58,201 nucleotides of DNA, taken from positions 1 to 58,201 of the forward strand of contig JAFAPC010000175.1 of NCBI GenBank assembly GCA_019247305.1, written 5' to 3'. The notes beneath the pieces are model-generated. The model saw only the letters and a program-made list of their open reading frames with translations. It was not told where the DNA came from and ran no database searches. This document shows positions 53,048 to 58,201 of this stretch, in pieces. How positions within the stretch are numbered: the stretch's first letter is position 1; each line of letters begins with the position of its first letter. The translations under genes and the position numbers were made by a program. Source of the DNA: Pseudonocardiales bacterium (GTDB taxonomy: Bacteria > Actinomycetota > Actinomycetes > Mycobacteriales > Pseudonocardiaceae).

Positions 53048-53655
53048 CCCGCCGGGACGGGGCCCAGCTGCTGGCGCTGCTGGCCAGTTTCGTCCTCGCC
53101 GGCTACGCGGCGCTGCGGTTGCTGGCCGGTAACCCGACCGGGATCGGGGCGTGGTTTATCGGCAGCGCCGTCGTCCACGACCTGGTGCTTTTTCCGCTGT
53201 ACGCCGGCCTCGACGCCGCGTTGGTGCTGCTGCTGCGCCACCGACCCCAGTGGGCCTGCGTGGGTGGCGTGTGGTGGCTGAACTACCTGCGGATCCCCGC
53301 AGCCATCTCCGGGCTGCTGCTGCTGGTGTGGTCCCCGCTGATCCTGCGGGTGCCCGAGGTCGCCTACCACGCGGCCTCGGGACTGTCGGCTCAGCCGTTC
53401 CTGCCCCGCTGGCTGGCCGTGACCGGGGTGCTCTTCGCCGTCTCCGCAGCTACCCTGGCGGTGCGCGTGGCCATGGTTCGTCGAGGCGCGCAGCGAGAGG
53501 GGCATCATGAGCGCAGCCGATGCGGTGCTCGTCGTCGAGGACGACGAGCTGGTGCGCGACGTGGTCAGCCGCTACCTCAGCCAGGCCGGGTATCAGGTCA
53601 CGGTCGCCGGGGATGGTGCGCACGCCTTGCGCGCCGCCCAGGCCAGCGCATTTGA
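53044..53655 (+). CDS. Membrane protein, 3' end overlapping the response regulator
   Basis: 203 codons from GTG 53044, whose GTGA overlaps the previous stop. Four likely helices: LLALLASFVLAGYAALRLL, DLVLFPLYAGLDAALVLLL, LRIPAAISGLLLLVWSPLIL and WLAVTGVLFAVSAATLAVRV. The last 50 residues (EGHHERSRCGARRRGRRAG...) are only the shadow of the regulator gene in another frame, so the natural stop near 53510 seems lost. Part of the Moco oxidoreductase operon, perhaps an accessory. Confidence 0.7.
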   Translation: MTRRDGAQLLALLASFVLAGYAALRLLAGNPTGIGAWFIGSAVVHDLVLFPLYAGLDAALVLLLRHRPQWACVGGVWWLNYLRIPAAISGLLLLVWSPLILRVPEVAYHAASGLSAQPFLPRWLAVTGVLFAVSAATLAVRVAMVRRGAQREGHHERSRCGARRRGRRAGARRGQPLPQPGRVSGHGRRGWCARLARRPGQRI

Positions 53656-54202
53656 CCTCGTGGTCCTCGATCTCATGCTGCCTGGCCTGCCCGGCTTGGA
53701 GGTGTGCCGACGGTTGCGGGCCGCGGGCACAGTGCCGATCGTCATGCTCACCGCCTTGGGCGAGGAGGAAGACCGCATCCTCGGTCTGGACATCGGCGCC
53801 GACGACTACATCACCAAACCGTTCAGCCCCCGCGAGCTCGTGGCGCGGGTCTCCTCGGTGCTGCGCCGGGCGCGCTCCCCACGGCCGCTCCCCCAGCCCT
53901 CGCCGATCACCGATGACGGGCTGCTAGTGGACCTCACCGCCCGCCGGGCGGTGCTAGACGGCCACGAGCTGGCGCTCACCGGGCGCGAGTTCGATCTGCT
54001 GGCCTTCCTCATCCAGCACCCCGGTCGCGCTTTCACCCGCGGTGAGCTGCTCGAGCAGGTCTGGGGCTGGACCTTCGGTGATCACTCCACGGTGACCGTG
54101 CACGTGCGACGGTTGCGGGAGAAGGTGGAGGCCAACCCCACCGCCCCGAAGCGCATCGCGACGGTCTGGGGAGTCGGCTACCGCTACGACCGCCAGGAGT
54201 GA
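53507..54202 (+). CDS. OmpR-family response regulator
   Basis: 231 aa. Receiver domain: VLVVEDDELVRDVV with the acidic pair, phosphorylation Asp55 in DLVVLDLMLPGLPGL, Thr in VMLTALGEEED, Lys in ITKPFSPREL. C-terminal winged helix: ALTGREFDLLAFLIQHPGRAFTRGELL and STVTVHVRRLREKVE...GVGYRYD. It pairs with the histidine kinase 6 bp downstream and is probably co-transcribed with the Moco operon. Confidence 0.93.
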   Translation: MSAADAVLVVEDDELVRDVVSRYLSQAGYQVTVAGDGAHALRAAQASAFDLVVLDLMLPGLPGLEVCRRLRAAGTVPIVMLTALGEEEDRILGLDIGADDYITKPFSPRELVARVSSVLRRARSPRPLPQPSPITDDGLLVDLTARRAVLDGHELALTGREFDLLAFLIQHPGRAFTRGELLEQVWGWTFGDHSTVTVHVRRLREKVEANPTAPKRIATVWGVGYRYDRQE

Positions 54203-54208
54203 GGCCCG

Positions 54209-55258
54209 GTGCTCGCGGAGCTGCGCCACGTCGGCCTGGTGGCGTTGGTGTGCACGCTGCCGGTGGCGTTGCTCGGCGCGCTGCTGCTGCACCACATGCG
54301 CCGATATTCGATCACCGCGGCGGTCACGGTGCTGGTGCTGGTGCCGGTGGCCGCGACACTGTCAGGGGTGCTGGGGGTCAACGGGTGGATGTTCACCCCC
54401 GTGTTGCGCACTGAGCTCGCCGTGGCGGCCGCGGTGGCTGCGGTGAGCGTGCCGGCCGGGATGCTGCTCGGCCGGGGCATCGCCCACGAGCTGACCTGGC
54501 AACGGGAAGCCCGCGCTCGGGAGCGGGCGGCCGAATCAGCGCGCCGCGAGCTGGTCGCCTGGATCAGCCACGACCTGCGCACCCCGCTGGCCGGGATCCG
54601 GGCGATGACCGAGGCCCTGGCCGACGGCGTGGTGGCCGATCCCGCCGAGGTCGCCCAGTATGCGCAGCGCATCGGGCAGCAGACCCAGCGGTTGAGCGGC
54701 ATGGTCGAGGACCTGTTCCAGCTCTCCCGGATCAGCTCAGGAGCCCTGCGGTTGACGCTCTCGGCGATCCCGCTGGGCGAGGTCGTCTCCGAAGCCCTGG
54801 CCGCCGAGGCGCTCACCGCCGCCCGCAAGGGGGTGCACCTGCACGCCGAGGCCGACAGCGGCTGGCCAATCGTGCAGGGCAGCGACCCGGAGCTGGCCCG
54901 GGTGGTCCGCAACCTGCTGTCCAACGCGATCCGGCACACCCCGCCGGATGGCACCGTGGTCCTCGCCGCCGGAGCCCGCGACGGCCAAGCCTGGTTACGG
55001 GTGGACGACGCCTGCGGGGGCATCCCCGAGCATGACCTGGAACGGGTCTTTGACCTCGCCTACCGGGGCAACCCCGCGCGGACCCCGGTGCCCGCTGCCC
55101 AGGCCGGCGCCGGTCTGGGTCTGGCCATCGCGCGGGGTCTCGTGGAGGCGCATTCCGGTCGCATCGAGGCCCGCAACCACGGCCCGGGCTGCCGCTTCGA
55201 GGTCCTCCTCCCGCTGGCCCCCACCCCGCCATCCCGGAGTGGGCCGGTGACCGGCTAG
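54209..55258 (+). CDS. Sensor histidine kinase
   Basis: 349 aa from GTG 54209. Two to three N-terminal helices ([51 protein letters not shown]), then HisKA with His121 in [18 protein letters not shown] box [18 protein letters not shown]1 [14 protein letters not shown] and G2 [18 protein letters not shown]. No large extracellular sensor, so the signal is likely sensed in the membrane or via the operon's membrane protein. Confidence 0.93.
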   Translation: MLAELRHVGLVALVCTLPVALLGALLLHHMRRYSITAAVTVLVLVPVAATLSGVLGVNGWMFTPVLRTELAVAAAVAAVSVPAGMLLGRGIAHELTWQREARARERAAESARRELVAWISHDLRTPLAGIRAMTEALADGVVADPAEVAQYAQRIGQQTQRLSGMVEDLFQLSRISSGALRLTLSAIPLGEVVSEALAAEALTAARKGVHLHAEADSGWPIVQGSDPELARVVRNLLSNAIRHTPPDGTVVLAAGARDGQAWLRVDDACGGIPEHDLERVFDLAYRGNPARTPVPAAQAGAGLGLAIARGLVEAHSGRIEARNHGPGCRFEVLLPLAPTPPSRSGPVTG

Positions 55259-55283
55259 GCGAGGGCGCCATATCCTGCGCATC

Positions 55284-55664
55284 GTGAGCCCTGCCGGTGA
55301 CTGCCTAACGCGTGAGGCGCGGGCCCGAGTGGAGATCGATCGGCAACTCGTCGTCGCCGGGTGGCTTGTACAACAGGCTGCTCAGGCCGACCAAGACGAG
55401 CACTCGATCTACGAGTTGCCGGTGCCGCAACCGGTGGAGGTGCCCTACCGGCCGAACCTTCCGCCCGACGCTTTCGACATCATCATCAGTACTCCAGCAC
55501 CTGGCGCCACACGCCGTCAGACGCGACAGCAAGTCAAAGGTCCGTCACGACTGGATGTCTACCACGTGCGGTTATCCCCCCGACTCGGGCAGGCAGTACC
55601 GTCACTACGATCTCGTCCCGTCTGGAACTCCACTAGGAGCCCCTCCGTTGGTCCAGCTCACTGA
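55284..55664 (+). pseudogene. HsdR (type I restriction R subunit) remnant
   Basis: The first 33 codons (TREARARVEIDRQLVVAGWLVQ) match the N-terminus of EcoAI-like restriction subunits. The chain then jumps to EHSIYELPVPQPVEVPYRPN and LPPDAFDIII, which lies hundreds of residues later in a full protein, just before the DECHR motif, and then goes out of sense. At least one large deletion is needed. No hsdM or hsdS is nearby. Confidence 0.7.
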
Positions 55665-56286
55665 GTGGTCGGGCCTGGTCAGAGCACGCACAGACGACTT
55701 CGACGATCTGCTGCTGGTGGCGCCGGTAGCTGGCGCCGGGGGTAGTTGGAGTGGGCCGTTCCGCGCCACCGCCAGCGATGGCTACGACTACTTCGTGAAG
55801 TCCCTCGACACGACGCCCTCCGGCGAGGGTGCATCGCTTGCGGTCAAGTTCGTCGTTGCCGACGTGGGACGTCTGATCGGTGCGCCGGTCTGCTACACAA
55901 GCTTGATAAAGATTCCCCAAGCCATCGCAGGGTGGGAGCCACGCCCGGGTACACCCTTGAAGGCCGGCCTGGCTCACGCGAGCCGCGCCCTTGAACGTGC
56001 TGACGAGCACGGCAGGCCCCGGTTGGCGGCCCGCGCACGGGATGACAACCGCCATAGGCACGTCGGCGTGTACGCGCTCTACGACTGGTGCTGCGGTGCT
56101 GACGCGCAGTGGCTATACGACCTGGACAACGACCGCACTCTTTATAGCCATGATCATGGACTGTACTTTCCGCCAGCGGGGAAAGGGGGTTGGACTATCC
56201 TCGACCTCGTTGCCTTCGCTGACACCCCGTCTGTGTTGCCCGATCCGTGTGACGGGCTCTCTCCTACAGCGATCAAGCTAGTCTGA
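55648..56286 (+). pseudogene. HipA-like kinase-domain protein, C-terminally truncated
   Basis: 212 codons from TTG 55648, which has AGGAG 9 bases upstream. The HipA_2-type core is SGPFRATASDGYDYFVKSLDTT and SLAVKFVVADVGRLIGAPV, and later VGVYALYDWCCGADAQWLYDLDNDRTLYSHDHGLYFPP, with the D and H of the kinase loop. The frame stops after GLSPTAIKLV. The last piece of the family (WPVADDELDALGWFLEHRAP) is in another frame at 56295-56408. So a small deletion with frameshift separates the C-terminus. It pairs with the DUF3037 gene after it. Confidence 0.75.
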
Positions 56287-56294
56287 TCTTGATC

Positions 56295-56408
56295 ATGAAT
56301 CGAGTCCCGGCGTCTTGGCCAGTGGCGGATGATGAACTTGATGCCCTCGGCTGGTTTCTTGAACATCGGGCTCCGGCCGTCGCTCAACGCCTGCGTGCGC
56401 TCGTCTGA
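56295..56408 (+). pseudogene. Detached C-terminal segment of the HipA-like protein
   Basis: 37 codons: MNRVPASWPVADDELDALG and WFLEHRAPAVAQRLRALV. Fits the C-terminus of HipA-like proteins (IPxEWP...LDALxxFLxxRA). Confidence 0.6.
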
Positions 56409-56426
56409 TCGAAGGAGGTGAACGCC

Positions 56427-57314
56427 ATGAACCGCTACGTGTACGCACTTGTGCGGTGCGTCCCGAACCCGCGAACGGGCGAGTTCATCAACATGGCCGC
56501 CATTGCCGGTCGGCCGGAGACAGGAGACTGGTCGATCCGGCAAGTGAGTAACGAAAGTAGGGTCCGCAAGCTAGCGGGCGTCGAAGAACTGCAAGCGGTT
56601 CACGGCTTCCTGACACGAGTTGGCCTGGAGATCGACAAGCAGCAGCTTTTGTCCGAGGAAAATGTCGGGGAGCCTCTTGGAAAAGACTGGCTACAGCAAC
56701 TTTATCATGATCATCGGAATGTGGTCCAATTGTCGACGCCTGCCCCAATCGTAGCAGACAATGCAGAACAAGCGCTCGATATTATCTTTAGGCGACAGAT
56801 TATTGATCCGGTTTCGCAATCACGTGACTTTATCACGAAGCGTCGCGTGCTCGCAGAACTCCGCGACGCCTACCTGTGTGCAGATATCGAAGCCGCATTG
56901 ATCTACCCAAAGGTTGAACTCTACGCCGGCCAGTACGTGCATGCTTCTGTCGACTTCGCGATCGCAAATAGTACGACCGTCCAACTGACCCAGGGATGGT
57001 CGTTTCAAAAAGCCGGTGTGGATGAAGTTTCGACACAAGTAAAAGCGTGGGGCTATGCGCTCCGCCTTCTTCGGGATGGCGAGGACGCCCGTGTGGTCGG
57101 TCCTGACGAGCGCCTGCGCCTCACACCTGTACCCCACGACGTGGACATTCAGGTCGTTGTTGCATCTCCAAGGACCCGAGAGCAGGAGATCGTTTTCGAG
57201 GAAGCGCGGCAAGTGTTTACCGAGCTTGACGTGTCCGTGCACAATCTTGATGAGGTTGACGCAGTGGGCACCAAAGCCGCCACATTGCTACGCGGGTCCT
57301 CGTCGAATTCATAG
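56427..57314 (+). CDS. DUF3037 protein
   Basis: 295 aa from ATG 56427, with GGAGGTG upstream. The N-terminal DUF3037 motif is YVYALVRCVPNPRTGEFINMAAIAG (about residues 4-28). DUF3037 genes usually follow a HipA-like gene, and the couple is suspected of being a toxin-antitoxin-like or defence unit; no function is proven that I know of. From about 56680 the DNA is less GC-rich than its neighbours, suggesting transfer. Confidence 0.85.
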   Translation: MNRYVYALVRCVPNPRTGEFINMAAIAGRPETGDWSIRQVSNESRVRKLAGVEELQAVHGFLTRVGLEIDKQQLLSEENVGEPLGKDWLQQLYHDHRNVVQLSTPAPIVADNAEQALDIIFRRQIIDPVSQSRDFITKRRVLAELRDAYLCADIEAALIYPKVELYAGQYVHASVDFAIANSTTVQLTQGWSFQKAGVDEVSTQVKAWGYALRLLRDGEDARVVGPDERLRLTPVPHDVDIQVVVASPRTREQEIVFEEARQVFTELDVSVHNLDEVDAVGTKAATLLRGSSSNS

Positions 57315-57436
57315 AGTCTATGAGGCGATGAATCGCGCCCGGATGCTCCGCGCGACTACGTTGCTGAACCCTCCACGACTAACTTCTGCGACAGGTGATC
57401 CCGCCGTGGTAAACGTCAAGAGCGGGAGCGGAGGGC

Positions 57437-57760
57437 TTAACCGCCACCGGACAGAAACTCTTCGGTGGGCCAGTCGGAGACCACGGTGTGCAGCACGGTC
57501 AGCGCGTCTCCGGTGACGCGCGCGGTGACCGGGAGTCCGCCGGGCACGATCAGGCTGGACTTGCGCGCCCGGGTCGCGTAGCAGGAGTCACCGAACCCGC
57601 CGATGTAGATCTCGTCCCGATACTCCAGGGTCTCGCGCCGGGCGAACAGCGGTCCGTCCGGGCCCGGTGCCACTCGCTGGAAGGCGAATCCCTGGCTTTT
57701 GGCGAGGTCCAGCAGTCGCTTCGCTGCGGTCAACTCTGGCCCATCAGCGGCAGCGCTCAT
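57437..57760 (-). CDS. Hypothetical protein
   Basis: 107 aa. ELTAAKRLLDLAKSQGFAFQRVAPGPDGPLFARRETLEYRDEIYIGGFG and a C-terminus with DALTVLHTVVSDW. No motif recognised. ATG overlaps the upstream stop by 4 bp (57757-57760). Confidence 0.65.
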   Translation of the reverse strand: MSAAADGPELTAAKRLLDLAKSQGFAFQRVAPGPDGPLFARRETLEYRDEIYIGGFGDSCYATRARKSSLIVPGGLPVTARVTGDALTVLHTVVSDWPTEEFLSGGG

Positions 57761-58089
57761 GCCATGACCATCCGCACCACATGAGGCCGGATGCTCACCA
57801 GCGTCTCGTTGCCATCGAAGCGCACCCGCAGCCGGGTAGTCCCCCGGCTAATCACCTCGCCTCGCTGGTGCCGCCGGGAGCGCGGGGCGCCCATGCGGGC
57901 ATCAACCCCGGTCTGTTCCACCCGGGCACCTACCGGCACGGGCGTCCCGTTCACGTCGCGCCAGCGGTCATAACGCCGGTCCCGCACCGCACTCACCACG
58001 CGGTGCCCGCTGGGACCGGCTGGCCACCGGGAGGCGATGCGGGGGCATCCCTCCACCACTGGCCAGCCGGGGCCTCGGAGGCGACACAC
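57757..58089 (-). CDS. Hypothetical basic protein
   Basis: 110 codons from GTG 58087-58089; the true start may be later, since the C-terminal half (GTPVPVGARVEQTGVDARMG, GEVISRGTTRLRVRFDG) is the protein-like part. It looks like a small beta-barrel (SH3- or CarD-like) without other signs. Couples to the next gene. Confidence 0.55.
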   Translation of the reverse strand: MCRLRGPGWPVVEGCPRIASRWPAGPSGHRVVSAVRDRRYDRWRDVNGTPVPVGARVEQTGVDARMGAPRSRRHQRGEVISRGTTRLRVRFDGNETLVSIRPHVVRMVMA

Positions 58090-58096
58090 GGGGTCA

Positions 58097-58201
58097 TCAG
58101 CCGCGGCGGCACCCCGGGCGGACCGTCCTGGCGAGATCCACGAGGCGGGCCCGCACCTGCTCGTCGGAGAGCGCCGGTGCCTGCTCCGCGAGCGCGATCA
58201 C
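58097..58201 (-). CDS. Partial gene, C-terminal end only
   Basis: 34 codons from the window edge to TGA 58097-58099: ALAEQAPALSDEQVRARLVD, LARTVRPGCRRG. Too short to assign; runs off the window. Confidence 0.4.
   Translation of the reverse strand: MIALAEQAPALSDEQVRARLVDLARTVRPGCRRG

Overview
The window is high-GC actinobacterial DNA, most like the Pseudonocardiaceae (Saccharopolyspora/Amycolatopsis type). The basis is the codon bias, a Tad/Flp locus beside a HAD-IB phosphatase and an acetyl-CoA synthetase in the order known from mycobacterial Rv3654c-Rv3661/Rv3667, an accD1-accA1-fadE19-type leucine operon, an actinobacterial GlpX, and a DUF5753-type XRE regulator. No rRNA, tRNA or CRISPR was seen. 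The taxon is an inference.

Region 1 (1-12545, mostly minus strand) is a natural-product cluster. It has a Fem-like aminoacyl transferase cut by the window edge, a GT2 glycosyltransferase, two methyltransferases, an ATP-grasp ligase, a PIG-L deacetylase, a sugar epimerase, a Gfo/Idh dehydrogenase, a GNAT, a VioC/OrfP-like arginine hydroxylase, an NRPS A-PCP unit and a VioD/OrfR-like aminotransferase. The last enzymes fit capreomycidine/streptolidine formation. With the Fem-like gene and the amino-sugar genes, the best guess is a streptothricin-class antibiotic of the glycine-bearing BD-12/citromycin kind. Both the A-PCP gene and the aminotransferase are broken, so the cluster looks silent or decaying.

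Region 2 (12546-15806) holds an intergenic stretch with a repeated 9-mer, a complete but dead IS4-like element (13133-14631, 11-bp target duplication), and hypothetical genes. Region 3 (15807-21631) is the Tad pilus/secretion locus and a divergent HAD phosphatase. Region 4 (21632-32911) carries an XRE regulator, acetyl-CoA synthetase with an in-frame amber codon, ArfB, a decayed metallophosphoesterase, a TPR regulator, a holin-like protein, an alpha/beta hydrolase, a monocarboxylate permease with its DUF3311 partner, and a PadR regulator. Acs and the permease would together serve acetate uptake and activation.

Region 5 (32912-36615) has a very long perfect hairpin, a TrmH-type methyltransferase with an amber codon, a frameshifted SDR divergent from a MarR regulator with a two-palindrome operator, and a 2OG-Fe(II) oxygenase. 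Region 6 (36624-42133) is a leucine/isovalerate catabolic operon: carboxylase beta subunit, biotinylated alpha subunit, acyl-CoA dehydrogenase, and a truncated SDR.

Region 7 (about 42600-45480) is a lower-GC island. It encodes a strongly diverged porphobilinogen-synthase (HemB)-like enzyme that keeps one Schiff-base lysine but has lost the other and the metal site, split near its N-terminus, followed by a DHA2-family exporter interrupted at a G9 tract. This is the most unusual part of the window. Region 8 (46056-58201) has an MHS transporter, a questin-oxidase-like protein, GlpX, gluconokinase, a DUF2064 protein, a membrane-anchored molybdopterin oxidoreductase with a two-component system, an HsdR remnant, and a HipA-like kinase/DUF3037 pair.

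Broken genes occur all along the window: single-base frameshifts, internal deletions and three in-frame TAG codons in otherwise conserved frames. Either the genome is decaying or the assembly contains errors; the raw reads would decide.
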